DNA of 64,000 bases from B1 sp044370475 (lineage in GTDB: Bacteria > Bacteroidota > Bacteroidia > UKL13-3): the NCBI GenBank assembly GCA_044370475.1, contig JBILVK010000003.1, positions 13,389 through 77,388 on the forward strand. Direction: 5' to 3'. The position numbers and the translations under genes are program-made. Under the pieces are notes generated by a model that did no database searches, was not told the origin of the DNA, and worked only from the letters and a program-made list of their open reading frames with translations. Shown piece after piece: positions 1 to 10,200 of this stretch. The number at the start of each line of letters is the position of its first letter. Position 1 is the stretch's first letter.

Positions 1-3000
1 ATAACCAACACTGTTGGTTCCTGCAGTAGCTCCCATATACAAATCATTGTAATCAGAGGTAAAAGAAGTAGAAACCGTTGTAACATAAATACAATGTTTG
101 GTACCTGTTCCAGAGCCAGAAATACTAAATATATTGTTTTTCAAATCATGGTTATCTGGAGCTGTACTCGCAAATACACATCTAATGGTACCAGTTCCAT
201 TACTAACCAAAGCGATTGTATTGTGGTATATTTTTATATAGGTGCGCGCACCTAATAAATACATACCGTAAATGGTTCCTGTAGTACTAATATTATATAC
301 CGAATTGTTTGTAAACTCAGTTTCAAATCCAGTAATATTTGCAGAAACACTCACATAAATTGGGTAAGCAGTATAACTTCCAACCCCAGCATCATGAACT
401 TTATTGTTCCTAACTTTAATATTTCTTGAAGTGGTTAAATAGATTCCGTAAAATGTGCTTAACACCGGTCTATTCATTCTATGCACATCATTGTTTAATA
501 AGTTAACAGAATCTGCATTAGAAAGGTAAATTCCATATAAGTAGAAATCACGTACCACATTGTTCTGAACCAAATGTCTGCTATTATTTAAATAAGAAGT
601 ATTACCCATTAAAGTAATTCCATAATACCCACCAATAACTTCATTGTTAGTTATAACAAGGTTTTGCGCATTGTTACCAGCCGTGGTGGCAGAAGAGGTA
701 GAACCAGAAACAACTATTCCTGCATTGGTAGTTAAAGTTGAACTAGTGCCTACATCTATCTTACAATTATTAATTGTAATGTTTTCAGATTGGTTGTTAA
801 TCAAAATTCCAAATCCACTGTAATTAGCGCCTGTTCCAACAATCCTTAAACTATCTAGGGTAATGAATTTTGAACCCGAAAAAGATACTACTGGAGAAAC
901 AGCACTTGTAACAGTATTGCCATTTCCATTTATAGTAACCGTGTTTGTAGCAGATGCTCCTAAAATATTTCCAAATACCATATTTTCATTAAAAGTAGCT
1001 GCACCAGGTGCAATGTTTATGGTAACTGGACCCGTTAATCCAACGCAATTAACTTCAGATGTAAAGTAACTTAAAGAATGATAATTGGTAGAAGAAATAG
1101 GCAATGAAGGATTTACAGTATAAGTACCAGAAAGTGGCGTAGTACTTGTTGCCACATAGGTTGAAAGTGAAGTATCACTATTTACCGCATTACAAGTAAC
1201 AATACACCTATACCAATTAGAGCTGCTTTGCACCTTAGAAATAACCCTAAAGGTATCTCCTGCCATATTGCTAAAAGAACCAGATAAACCAGTTGAAGAA
1301 GATTGCCATTGGTAGCTTAAACCAGCTCTTAACGAATCATTCTTCAAGGTTAAATTAAATGATGTAGCTGAACAAGCATATAAAGTAGAGCTCGATGCCG
1401 CTCCAGAAACCGGGGTACCAGAACAAGGCACTGTGGTAAATTCAACAGCCCCCATATCAGGTGTGGTAGCCGATCTTGTAGCTCCATTGATATCTGTAGT
1501 TACACCCAATGGCGTTCCTAAATTATCCATGGCAGATGAACTAGGAGTAATATTCCCTGCAGTTAAATTCCCATAAAGAGGAGCTGTGCTCACCGAATTA
1601 GCATCTTTTCCAGAAGCGGTAATCCAATTTGCCAAGGTTAAATTATTAGCTCCCCAGTAACCAACATTGTTGGTTCCTGCCGAAGCTCCCATATGGAAAT
1701 TATTAAAATTAGAAGTAAAGGTTGTAGAGGTAGTTGTTATATAAATATTGAATTTAGCGCCTGTTCCCGTTCCAGATATGCTAAAAATATTGTTCTTTAA
1801 ATCATGATTATCTGGTGCGGTACTTGCAAAAAAGCAACGAACCGCTCCTGTACCATTGGTTACTAATGCAACCGTATTGTGATACACTTTCATATTGGTT
1901 CTTGCACCCAAGAAATACATTCCATAAATGGTACCTGTTGAATTAATATTATAAATAGCATTATTAATAAACTCAGTTTCATATCCAACCGAATTAGCCG
2001 AAACTGTTACATATACAGGATAAGCTGTATAAGAACCTGTTCCTGCATCATGTATTCTATTGTTCCTAACTTTTATGTTTCTGCTGGTTCCTAAATAAAT
2101 ACCATAAAAGGTACTTATTGTTCCCCTATTCAACCTATGTATATCATTGTTTGCAACCAGCGCAGTATCTGCATTCACTAAATAAATACCATATAAATAG
2201 AAATCCCTTACAATATTATTTTGAATAATATGTCCGGTATTATTTAAATATGATGCAACTCCAAGAGCTGTAATTCCATAATATCCTCCTACTACCTCAT
2301 TATCGGTTATAATTATGTTTATGGCATTACTCCCGGCTGTAGTTGGTGAGGTAACCGACCCCGAAATCACAATACCAGCATTGCTAGTGGCTGTGGCTGT
2401 TGACCCTACATCCACCTTATTTTTCCTTATGATAATATTCTGAGCCTGATTGCTAATATAAATCCCAAAACCACTTAAGGTAGTTCCTGTTGCAACAATA
2501 TTAAAACTGTCTAATATAAAATGCTTCGTTCCCAAAAAGGAAATTATTGGTGATAATGGTGTTGCTATCGTATTTCCATTACCATTCAATGTCACGGTAT
2601 TGGTAGCAGAGGTACCAGGTATGTTTCCAAATGTTAATTGCTCATTATAGGGATTCGCGCCGCTCACCACATTTATGGTAACCGGACCACTTACTCCCAC
2701 ACAACTCAATTCGGTTGATAAGGCATTTAAACTCCAATAATTGGTTGAGGATTGCGGCGAGGCCGGATCAACTGTATATATTCCAGACAAAGGTGCTGTA
2801 CTCGTTGCAACAAATACAGCGGTAGAGGTATCAGAATTAGTTCCATTGCATGTCACCAAACACCTATACCAAGTACTTACAGATTGAGTATCTATAGTGC
2901 TTCTATTTGTATCATTAACAATTATTGAATAAGGTCCATTTGCAGAAAAGGTAGAACGCAACCACTGATAGGTAATTCCAGTTCTGATAGAATCATTCGC

Positions 3001-3081
3001 TAAACTTAAACCAATATTTTGTCCGGCACATGCATAACTTAAATTTGCAACCGCATTACCCGCTGTAGGTGTTCCACTACA
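1..3081 (-). repeat. In-frame tandem duplication, 1,656-bp unit (552 codons)
   Basis: The Cys codon of CSGTP lies at 3079-3081 and again at 1423-1425, and the TAACCAACA string at position 2 recurs at 1658; both give a period of exactly 1,656 bp. Unit 1 runs 3081-1426. Unit 2 starts at 1425 and is cut by the window edge after about 86 percent of its length. The copies have diverged at many third positions and some residues, so the duplication is not recent, yet the spacing kept between landmarks is exact. Confidence 0.9.
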
Positions 3082-3672
3082 TGCAATGGCAGGTGCAAAA
3101 ACTATTTGGCCAATCCATCCCCTAGGTGTAATCGTTGGGGCAACAGGCGGAATACCCGTGCCACCATAACCAATACTGGTTCCTGTTATAAGGTTTACAC
3201 CAGATTGAGAAACCGTTGTGGTTCCTGCAGATAAAGTAAAATATCTTTGGTTCAATGCATAAACCAATATGCCATAGGTGGTATTTGCAGGAACAATAAA
3301 ACTTAAACCACTCAGCAAAGTTTGTGTGGTGGTGGTAGTAGTATTTCCTGTAGCACTTACCGACCCAGAGGCAACTAAATTCCAGCCATTGGCCGAAGTT
3401 ATGGTAGATGGTGCACCACTCACAGGTGTTGTATTGTAATACATAGAAACAGGAGAAGTTCCTGTTGTTCCTATCACACCTCTTATCTCAGAAATAATAA
3501 TTGGATAACTATTGGTGTTTTGTAAGTTAAAAGTAACCCCTCCAGAACCATTATTATTCAAAAACGTTGATGTGGTGCTCAAAGTCTGCGCTTGCGCAAA
3601 AAAGCCTCCAAATAGTACAAGGAAAAACAGCAAACTGATTTGCCATCTTTTTGTCTGTGTAGATATATGCAT
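1..3672 (-). CDS. Large secreted right-handed beta-helix repeat protein (partial, C-terminus outside window)
   Basis: The reading frame is open for 1,224 codons from an ATG at 3672 to the left edge, so the C-terminus is missing. The start is followed by a signal peptide (KRWQ, a hydrophobic run, then FAQAQ). Residues ~30-195 are a Thr/Ser-rich N-terminal domain. After that come 552-residue modules. Each has a CSGTP start, an Ig-like segment with WYRC(L/I)VTC, a long ladder of N- and V/I-rich turns (NNxV, RNNxIHDAG) typical of parallel beta-helices, and an end motif DINGATR...PDMGAVEF like the choice-of-anchor Q type seen in secreted Bacteroidota proteins. It is probably a surface adhesin or polysaccharide-binding protein exported by T9SS, but the sorting domain would lie outside the window. 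The function is not known. The frame was read through both modules and no stop was found. Confidence 0.85.
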   Translation of the reverse strand, partial: MHISTQTKRWQISLLFFLVLFGGFFAQAQTLSTTSTFLNNNGSGGVTFNLQNTNSYPIIISEIRGVIGTTGTSPVSMYYNTTPVSGAPSTITSANGWNLVASGSVSATGNTTTTTTQTLLSGLSFIVPANTTYGILVYALNQRYFTLSAGTTTVSQSGVNLITGTSIGYGGTGIPPVAPTITPRGWIGQIVFAPAIACSGTPTAGNAVANLSYACAGQNIGLSLANDSIRTGITYQWLRSTFSANGPYSIIVNDTNRSTIDTQSVSTWYRCLVTCNGTNSDTSTAVFVATSTAPLSGIYTVDPASPQSSTNYWSLNALSTELSCVGVSGPVTINVVSGANPYNEQLTFGNIPGTSATNTVTLNGNGNTIATPLSPIISFLGTKHFILDSFNIVATGTTLSGFGIYISNQAQNIIIRKNKVDVGSTATATSNAGIVISGSVTSPTTAGSNAINIIITDNEVVGGYYGITALGVASYLNNTGHIIQNNIVRDFYLYGIYLVNADTALVANNDIHRLNRGTISTFYGIYLGTSRNIKVRNNRIHDAGTGSYTAYPVYVTVSANSVGYETEFINNAIYNINSTGTIYGMYFLGARTNMKVYHNTVALVTNGTGAVRCFFASTAPDNHDLKNNIFSISGTGTGAKFNIYITTTSTTFTSNFNNFHMGASAGTNNVGYWGANNLTLANWITASGKDANSVSTAPLYGNLTAGNITPSSSAMDNLGTPLGVTTDINGATRSATTPDMGAVEFTTVPCSGTPVSGAASSSTLYACSATSFNLTLKNDSLRAGLSYQWQSSSTGLSGSFSNMAGDTFRVISKVQSSSNWYRCIVTCNAVNSDTSLSTYVATSTTPLSGTYTVNPSLPISSTNYHSLSYFTSEVNCVGLTGPVTINIAPGAATFNENMVFGNILGASATNTVTINGNGNTVTSAVSPVVSFSGSKFITLDSLRIVGTGANYSGFGILINNQSENITINNCKIDVGTSSTLTTNAGIVVSGSTSSATTAGNNAQNLVITNNEVIGGYYGITLMGNTSYLNNSRHLVQNNVVRDFYLYGIYLSNADSVNLLNNDVHRMNRPVLSTFYGIYLTTSRNIKVRNNKVHDAGVGSYTAYPIYVSVSANITGFETEFTNNSVYNISTTGTIYGMYLLGARTYIKIYHNTIALVSNGTGTIRCVFASTAPDNHDLKNNIFSISGSGTGTKHCIYVTTVSTSFTSDYNDLYMGATAGTNSVGY

Positions 3673-3694
3673 AATTTGTATAATTATTTTAATA

Positions 3695-3702
3695 CAAATT
3701 TA
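3695..3702 (-). promoter_or_regulatory. Putative -7 promoter element (TAAATTTG)
   Basis: On the minus strand TAAATTTG matches the Bacteroidota -7 consensus TAnnTTTG and lies 22 bp before the ATG of the large beta-helix gene. A TTG lies 14 nt upstream, closer than the usual 19-21 nt spacing, so the -33 element is doubtful. Confidence 0.3.
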
Positions 3703-3762
3703 GGAGAATTATAAGTCAATACATGTAATTCTCTTGTAAAAATACATCAAAGGTAGAATTAC

Positions 3763-4071
3763 CTATTCCAACCTAAAACTTAGGCCCTTTTCAGCCAGAA
3801 ATTTATGCAATTTGGGCATACTACTTTTACCCATTCCATGAAAGCTCAACACCTCTTTTTCGCTATATTCTGCCAATTGCGCCAAGCTTTGTATGCCATT
3901 ATTCTCCAAAGCACGCCTAGCAGGGGCAGCTAGGTCAGCCAAAAAACCATTCTCAGGTCTTTCATTTAAATCACAAATGGGACAAACCAAACAATCAGAA
4001 CTCTTATAAAATCGGTGTCCCTTTTCACAAATTTTCAAGTGTTTTTTTGTTTCCATATCCTTTGCATTCAT
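3763..4071 (-). CDS. Small zinc-ribbon plus helix-hairpin-helix protein (RNAP alpha-CTD-like)
   Basis: This 102-aa protein has two parts. The N-terminal half holds cysteines (CEKGH, then CLVCPIC) that look like a zinc ribbon. The C-terminal ~55 residues (LAAPARRALENNGI, SEKEVLSFHGMGKSSMPKL) match the helix-hairpin-helix fold of the RNA polymerase alpha-subunit C-terminal domain and related small DNA-binding proteins. A nucleic-acid-binding role is inferred from the fold; no partner is known. A second in-frame ATG at 4056 is an alternative start. The copy of the repeated 12-mer at 4085-4096 lies 13 nt before the chosen start. Confidence 0.7.
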   Translation of the reverse strand: MNAKDMETKKHLKICEKGHRFYKSSDCLVCPICDLNERPENGFLADLAAPARRALENNGIQSLAQLAEYSEKEVLSFHGMGKSSMPKLHKFLAEKGLSFRLE

Positions 4072-4084
4072 GCTTTTTTATTTC

Positions 4085-4096
4085 GGTTTGAACCAA
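4085..4096 (+). repeat. Interspersed motif copy GGTTTGAACCAA (intergenic)
   Basis: This is a one-base variant of the palindrome GGTTCGAACC. Its flanks (TATTTC before, TA after) match those of the copy at 33041-33052. It lies 13 nt upstream of the ATG at 4071. Confidence 0.6.
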
Positions 4097-4126
4097 TACA
4101 ACAAGTGTAATAAATTTAGTCCTAAA

Positions 4127-4723
4127 TTAGAATATTCTTGGCCAAAACATAGGCACATTCATTTGATAGTTTTGATAAGCACTGCCAAATTGTTTAAGCA
4201 ATTTTTTCTCTTCCCATCTTGCCCCAACATATAAATATACGCAGCCAATAAAGCTAAAGATAAAACTTCCCCAGCAAGGTTTATACATTAAATAACCAAA
4301 CAATAAAAGATAGCTCGCGGTATACAATGGGTGTCGCATCAATTGGTTCAGACCGTTAATTTTTAACTCCTCCGAAATGGCCGCATTAAACGTTTTATTG
4401 CGCCATTGCATCAATCCCAAAAACTCGCTCATTTGATAATTTCTAAAACTTAAATAAGCCATTACCAAACCCAATATCATAAGCACCAAGCCCAATATAA
4501 ACAATACCTGCGAGCTATACCACCTTTCTTCTTCTATTTCGGTTTGAACCCAAACAGCCATGAAAAATAAAAGCAACGAAACGCCATTATACATAAACCG
4601 ATAATAAGGCACACTCCCTTTTGCATGCTGGCTAACCCAATCCTTTGCCCGCGTAGATGCCATAGCACTGTGCACGCCATAAAACAATAGCCAATGGATG
4701 ATTAAATGAAGGTATGGATTCAT
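4127..4723 (-). CDS. Isoprenylcysteine carboxylmethyltransferase-family membrane protein (NnrU/MddA-like)
   Basis: This integral membrane protein of 198 aa has about five hydrophobic segments. Near the C-terminus it carries the family signature RHPLYTASY (around residue 130) and a later E-E-K-K...FG.AYQNY segment, which form the SAM-binding core of the ICMT/PEMT superfamily. The N-terminal HWLLFYGVHSAMAS is like that of NnrU and MddA relatives. It probably transfers a methyl group to a small or lipidic substrate at the membrane; the substrate cannot be told. The start at 4723 (MNPYLHL) is preferred over 4744, because the upstream codons fall in a 7-bp repeat array. An exact copy of the 12-mer (4345-4354 core) encodes GLNQ here. 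Confidence 0.75.
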   Translation of the reverse strand: MNPYLHLIIHWLLFYGVHSAMASTRAKDWVSQHAKGSVPYYRFMYNGVSLLLFFMAVWVQTEIEEERWYSSQVLFILGLVLMILGLVMAYLSFRNYQMSEFLGLMQWRNKTFNAAISEELKINGLNQLMRHPLYTASYLLLFGYLMYKPCWGSFIFSFIGCVYLYVGARWEEKKLLKQFGSAYQNYQMNVPMFWPRIF

Positions 4724-4734
4724 TATTTTTATAC

Positions 4735-4762
4735 TATGGACCATGGTCTATGGTCTATGGAC
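4735..4762. repeat. Heptanucleotide array, TATGGTC/TATGGAC words
   Basis: There are four consecutive 7-bp words: TATGGAC, CATGGTC, TATGGTC and TATGGAC. The same words recur at 52252-52272. The array fills most of the gap between two minus-strand genes. Confidence 0.85.
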
Positions 4763-4775
4763 GACTTCTCATCAA

Positions 4776-5606
4776 CTAAATCACCACCTGCTCCAACAAC
4801 CTAATTCCCTTCTCTGTCTGCTGCACCGTGCAAGCTGCGTGAAATGGGTCATGCTCAAAAAACAAAATATCACCACGCTCAGCAGCAGTTGCTAAAATCG
4901 CACTCTTCTCCTGCATGGTGTCGAGCGGACGAACATCATAACCCATCACATAAGCCGTAGGAATATGCGCTTGTGTTGGAATAACGTCTGCCAAATATAC
5001 CACACGCTTTCCTTGATAAGGAATAATGGGATGAATCATTTGATTGGTATGGCCTTTAGAATAAATCAAATCAATCTCTGGATGAAACAACTCCCCTTCC
5101 TTCAATAATTTTAACTGTCCGCTCTCTTGTATTGGCAAAATATTGTCGCGCAAGAAACTCGCCTTCTCACGTGCATTGGGCTTCTGACTCTCATTCCAAT
5201 GCGCCTCAGCAACCCAATAGGTAGCATTGGGAAAGGCCGTTTGAAAAGCTGTCCTATCCTTATTCCACTCAATACTTCCGCCACAATGATCAAAATGCAA
5301 ATGGGTTAAAACCATATCGGTAATATCTGCCTTGGTAAAGCCATGTTTGTTCAACGATTTCTCCAAACTATCATCGCCATGCAAAAAGTAAAATCCTAAA
5401 AATTTATCATCCTGCTTATTGCCAATACCATTGTCTATTAAGATTAATCTTTTTCCGTCCTGAACCAACAAACAACGCATGGCCAAACGAATCATATTGT
5501 TCTCATCTGCAGGATTGGCCTTGTTCCAAATGCTCTTAGGAACCACGCCAAACATGGCTCCACCATCCAACTTAAAATACCCCGTATCTATTGTAAATAA
5601 TTCCAT
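4776..5606 (-). CDS. Metallo-beta-lactamase-fold hydrolase
   Basis: At 276 aa this is a complete MBL-fold enzyme. The zinc ligands are all visible: H102-x-H104-x-D106-H107 (THLHFDHCGG), H186 (SKGHTNQM), D207 (YLADVIP) and H252 (FEHDP). Within the superfamily it resembles lactonase-like and other small-molecule hydrolases that have two zinc ions and no signal peptide, so it is likely cytoplasmic. The substrate is not evident, and acyl-homoserine-lactone cleavage is only one possibility. It is read in the same direction as the methyltransferase gene that follows it, across a gap holding a heptanucleotide array, so co-transcription is possible. Confidence 0.85.
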   Translation of the reverse strand: MELFTIDTGYFKLDGGAMFGVVPKSIWNKANPADENNMIRLAMRCLLVQDGKRLILIDNGIGNKQDDKFLGFYFLHGDDSLEKSLNKHGFTKADITDMVLTHLHFDHCGGSIEWNKDRTAFQTAFPNATYWVAEAHWNESQKPNAREKASFLRDNILPIQESGQLKLLKEGELFHPEIDLIYSKGHTNQMIHPIIPYQGKRVVYLADVIPTQAHIPTAYVMGYDVRPLDTMQEKSAILATAAERGDILFFEHDPFHAACTVQQTEKGIRLLEQVVI

Positions 5607-5689
5607 GGAACAAGTTTAATAAAAAAATCAATCTGCCAAACTATAAAATTTTTGCTGGGACTTACATTGCCTTTGGCCATTTTGTAAAA

Positions 5690-5993
5690 GTTCGGATTAC
5701 AAATCCGAACTAGCACTGTTTTGTTTAATTAGCTGGAATGGTTAGCTGGGTTCGGATTACAAATCCGAACTAGCCACTGTTTTGGTAGCTGGAAAGGATT
5801 TGTAATCCTTTCCTTAATTAACTCGCTTGCATAAAAATAGCTGGAAAGGATTTGCAATCCTTTCCTTAATCAACTCGCTTGCATAAAAATAGCTGGAAAG
5901 GATTTGTAATCCTTTCCTTAATTAACTCGCTTGCATAAAAATAGCTGGAAAGGATTTGCAATCCTTTCCTTAATCAACTCGCCTGCATAAAAA
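5690..5993. repeat. Palindromic repeat cluster: two 21-bp palindromes and four 52-bp tandem units
   Basis: This gap of ~400 bp holds no gene. GTTCGGATT-aca-AATCCGAAC occurs at 5690-5710 and 5750-5770. A 23-bp palindrome with arms GGAAAGGATT and AATCCTTTCC follows at 5791, 5843, 5895 and 5947, exactly 52 bp apart. The units alternate (TTTGTAAT with TTAATTAAC, then TTTGCAAT with TTAATCAAC), so the array arose as a duplicated 104-bp pair. The shared core GGATTNNNAATCC recurs at 33493-33620. The form is REP-like, and no associated transposase is seen in the window. Confidence 0.9.
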
Positions 5994-6004
5994 CTAATCA
6001 ACAA

Positions 6005-6685
6005 CTACTTTTCCTTATTAAACATCTTACTCATACTATCAAACAAGATGCTAACATTAAAATATACCGCCTCTATACCTTCGTCGTTTTTCTTCACTTT
6101 TAATCGATCACATTGCATAGCAGTTAAACTTTGCATACCTGCAGATTCTAAATCCATCCAATTCAACATTGTATATTCATTACCTACATTAATCACCCAA
6201 AAGGCGGTTTCCTCCGTTTTACCATCACCCGTAGAATAAATCGTTTCCATAATTCCCCTAAACATCGCTATCGCATTTCTCCGCTCTGCATCCCTATCCA
6301 ACATTTTATATGCGTAGGCAAGGTAAAGCCAATTGTCAACATCAAAGGGCATTTCCTTCAGCACTTTCTCACTTAAGGTAATAATCTTCTCCAAGTCCTT
6401 TTCACTGTGCTTCTCTTTACTGTTTAAAATTTCCTTCAATTTTTTATCATCTCCACTTCCGTACGGACTGTATTTTTCTTGCACTGCCCCACCATAATAC
6501 AAATAGAAAAAATCATCTTCTAGCAGCATAGTATCTTTTTTTAAATACCTATTCATCAAACCCGAATAGTTATATTTTGCGCTATCTGCTAGCACCAGTT
6601 TAACTTCCTTTAAGTTTACTTTCCTAAAGGAATCCTGTCCAAAACATAAGCTTGGCAACAAAAAAAGTAGGCTAATTAATTTCAT
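6005..6685 (-). CDS. Secreted hypothetical protein
   Basis: I do not recognise the family. The 226-aa product begins with a clear signal peptide (MKLISLLFLLPSLCFG) and is otherwise soluble. The central part (FDVDNWLYLAYAYKMLDRDAE) has helical, tetratricopeptide-like spacing and could be a single TPR-like hairpin. Start 6685 is preferred over the adjacent Met at 6688, though either would leave the signal peptide intact. A palindromic GGTTCGAACC lies 22 nt before the start, a candidate control site. Confidence 0.6.
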   Translation of the reverse strand: MKLISLLFLLPSLCFGQDSFRKVNLKEVKLVLADSAKYNYSGLMNRYLKKDTMLLEDDFFYLYYGGAVQEKYSPYGSGDDKKLKEILNSKEKHSEKDLEKIITLSEKVLKEMPFDVDNWLYLAYAYKMLDRDAERRNAIAMFRGIMETIYSTGDGKTEETAFWVINVGNEYTMLNWMDLESAGMQSLTAMQCDRLKVKKNDEGIEAVYFNVSILFDSMSKMFNKEK

Positions 6686-6707
6686 CATATAAAATTATAA
6701 AAAAGCA

Positions 6708-6719
6708 GGTTCGAACCAA
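6708..6719 (+). repeat. Interspersed motif copy GGTTCGAACCAA (intergenic)
   Basis: The palindromic core GGTTCGAACC spans 6708-6717, 22 nt upstream of the ATG at 6685. It is one of four exact palindromic copies, all intergenic and all close to start codons. Confidence 0.7.
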
Positions 6720-6760
6720 CAATTTTTATCAAAAAATCTTAAAAAAATGCAACTCAAAAA

Positions 6761-7204
6761 TCAATTGAGTGCAAACCTAATTGGCAAAGTAAACTTTACC
6801 GTAACTGGCTTTCCATTTATCATACCTGGATTCCATCTAGGCATTGCCTTCACAACCCTAATAGCCTCCTCCTCTATTCCATAACCAATTGGCTCATTAA
6901 CTGACATTATATCTGTAATTTCACCCGATTGAGTTACAACAAAATTCAACACAACCTTACCTTGCTTTTTCTTCTTTCTTGCCTCCATAGGGTATACAAC
7001 ATTACTACTTAGGTATTCATACATTTTGTCTACCCCACCTGGAAAGTCAGGCATTTGTTCAGTTTGATAGGGGATATCATTTGCTTTTGACCCTTTCACA
7101 GAAGAAGCAGAATCTTTTTTTTCTGAAACTTGTGCAACTGCATCAAAACCAAGAAATCCAAAAGCAAATAGAACCAAAAACTTAAAGTAGATTGTATTTT
7201 TCAT
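6761..7204 (-). CDS. Small periplasmic TonB C-terminal-domain protein
   Basis: The start at 7204 gives 147 aa: a signal peptide or N-terminal anchor (hydrophobic run ending AVAQ), a short linker, and a TonB_C domain from ~55 to the end (QMPDFPGG, VVYPMEARKKKKQGKVVLNFVV, RVVKAMPRWNPG, VKFTLPIRF). It lacks the proline-rich spacer of true TonB, so it cannot span the periplasm in the usual way. Such short TonB_C proteins are common in Bacteroidota and may work as periplasmic adaptors, which is an inference. It lies 83 bp downstream of the 1,668-aa PKD protein on the same strand. The second copy of this type is at 17281-17724 and has the same length. Confidence 0.8.
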   Translation of the reverse strand: MKNTIYFKFLVLFAFGFLGFDAVAQVSEKKDSASSVKGSKANDIPYQTEQMPDFPGGVDKMYEYLSSNVVYPMEARKKKKQGKVVLNFVVTQSGEITDIMSVNEPIGYGIEEEAIRVVKAMPRWNPGMINGKPVTVKFTLPIRFALN

Positions 7205-7287
7205 AGTAAACAATAATAAATAAAATATAGGAAAAATAGATGGAATTCCAGTTAATGTTAAATTCACCATTCTGGTAAAATTTAATA

Positions 7288-10200
7288 TTAACGAAGCAAG
7301 GTAACATTACCTTTTAGCGTTGCAAATTTACCTTTACGACCATACCCTGTGGCAACAAATACATAAACATCTGAGGGCGCGGGAGCGCCATTAAACGTGC
7401 CATCCCAAGCGGCATACAAGTCAGTGGTTTCATAAACCGTTTCGCCCCACCTATTGTAAATGCGCAACTCAAAACTCTTGATAAAAACACCTTGTATCAA
7501 AAAACCATCATTCAGCAAATCTCCATTGCAGGTAAAGGCATTGGGTGCATACAACCTCGGCGCGGTATTCATGCAAGCGAGGTTCGACCAACTTTCAACC
7601 CAATTGCTGTCTTTCTGATAAGCCACCACCTGATAACAATAATCATCTTGATTAAAACTCAAATAATTGTGCTTCACCGCAAAGGTATCTCCCATCATTT
7701 TTGTGGCTATCAATTGGTCAATTCCCAAACTATCATTCCTAAAAAATAACTCATACAGCTCCACCCCAGAAGCCCATTCCTTGTAGGGATTCCAGCTCAA
7801 CACAGGATCTGCCACCAACTTATCATTCTTCTCCATATCTATTTGCAACAACAAACTTTTAGCCATATTAGAGGGTTCTCCTAAACCACCACAAGCGTCT
7901 TCAATAAATACCAAATATTCATATGCGTAATTTTGTACATCCACGTCTGCATCCAAAAATGCAGTTTCGGTCTGATCCAAAACAATGCGCTTGAACATGC
8001 GATTAGGATCTAAACTCCTCTTTTCTATCACAAACTTATACGGAAATTTATGATTCCTCTTTTGCCATTGAACCAATACCTGCCTATTGTTTTCTACTGT
8101 AGCTCTCACCGTTCTGGTATGCGGTGTATTAGCCAAAAATAGTGGTATGGCCGCTGCAGTATCACTCATAGAAACTTGTCCACCATAACTAGCCATTACC
8201 TTATAAAAAGTGAGCTTATGACAATACACCAAACTATCTACATAAGCTAAATTTGAACCAGGAACTTCGCCAATCTTCTCAAATAAGTTCAGCTGCTCAT
8301 TCAACCTATAAACCACATAAGTATTCACAGAATCCCAGCCCACATAAGGCGTCCAGTTCAGCTGTACCGCGTTCACCACACCATTTGCCTTAAGCTCAAC
8401 TGTGGTATGTCTACGACTTGGTTCAGACCGATTATTACATACATCTACAGCCTGCATTTCATAAGAATAGTTATAGAAGCGTGTACTTAAATTGTTAAAA
8501 TATTGAAAGGTATCGTTCAAGTTATTTACCGGCCTTTGTTGGCCAAAACTCACCCCATTCCAATTGTAATGGATAAGGTAATAATCAAAATCTACCTCCG
8601 TATTTGATGGAAAGGAAAAGGATACCATCTCATCGGTTTCTACACTTGCTCTATAGGCAGTAGGCTTTTGGGGCGGAATAGTATCTTTAAAAACACTCAC
8701 TGCTACAGAATCTATTTTTTGCCCCACACATCCTTGGTCGTCAATAACCTTAAACATCACTGGAATATTGCCCAAACGATTGCATAAGTAGGTGTGCGGA
8801 CCAATTGAATAATGCAAAACTCCATCTATATTCCATACATGATAATTAACCGGAAATGGGTGTACAACATCTCCCGTAAGTGTTATGCTTGCCCCCAAAC
8901 ATGCCTTCTTTTTACTGGCAAAAAAATCTACTTGTGGATTGGGAAAAACAGAAATCGAATCAATAGGAGGCAATCCAACTTTACATCCTGCCGAATCAGT
9001 TAACGTTAAGTTTGGAATATACCTACCTGCTTGGGTATAGGTGTGTTTTGTATTGGCATTGGTATCTATGGTTCCATCTCCCATATCCCATTCAAACTTT
9101 ATAACATTGGTGGCAGTAGCACTAAAATCAACGGTTAAGGGTACACAACCATAATTGGGTGCAAGTGTAAAATTACCTTGTGGACCACCAATAACAATCA
9201 TATCGGGAATGCTTTTAAATGAGGTGCATCCTATACTATCTGTAAGGGTAAGCTTAACAGAATAAGACCCAGGCAAAAGATAAATACGGGTGGGATTTTG
9301 CAAACTTGATTGTCCGCCATCGCCAAACTCCCAATACCAATTCTTGATGGGTGTAGTGCCTGCTTTTGAATAATCGGTAAAATAAATTGGTGGTCCCGGA
9401 CAGTTGATTTTCTTTGGGTTCGCATCAAAATCTACTTTAGGCGGACCCGTTACAATATGAAAAGTTTGGGCAAAAGAATCCTTGCAATTATAGGCATCCG
9501 TTGCTATCAATTTCACTAAAATGGAGGTATCTGCGCTATACACTTTTTTAAGGGTGCGGGCAGTAGAAATATGATTATCTATATTCCAAGTATAGTTCAT
9601 TGGAGTTAATCCTACCAAATCATCAGCAATGGGCGTAAAGACAAATGTATCTGCTATACAATTCTTTTCTTGTTTAAAGGTAAACAGTGGCTTTGGTTTA
9701 GATATAAACAGTTTTCTATTTAATGAAAACCTGCATCCCATGCTATCCTCCACCACCAATTTCAAAGTAAATCCACTGTTCTGATAGGCAGGTGGAAGTT
9801 GATAAATATACCTAGAATAAATTGAATCGGGGTGCCCATAAACTGTTGAATCTCCTGTCCCCCAATACCATATTCTTTTGCGTATCGGTAAGTCGGTTCT
9901 AGATGAATCAACCACCTGCATGAGCATGGGCGCACAACCAAAAAAGGAACTTGCATTTAACTTCACTTGGCCTCCACTTACCAAAATAGAATCGGTTTTA
10001 AGTAAAGTGTACGAACACCCATTTTTATCCCTAATATTCATGGTAACAGAATACTTTCCAGGATTAACCAAAAGCGCATTTACTTTATTTCCAGTATAGG
10101 TATTTCCACCTACCGTAAATTCACAAAATACAAAATCTGATGCAGGCTGTGTGGTATTGGTTAAGGTTAAGGTATGCGGCATACAAGCAACCTTTTCCGA

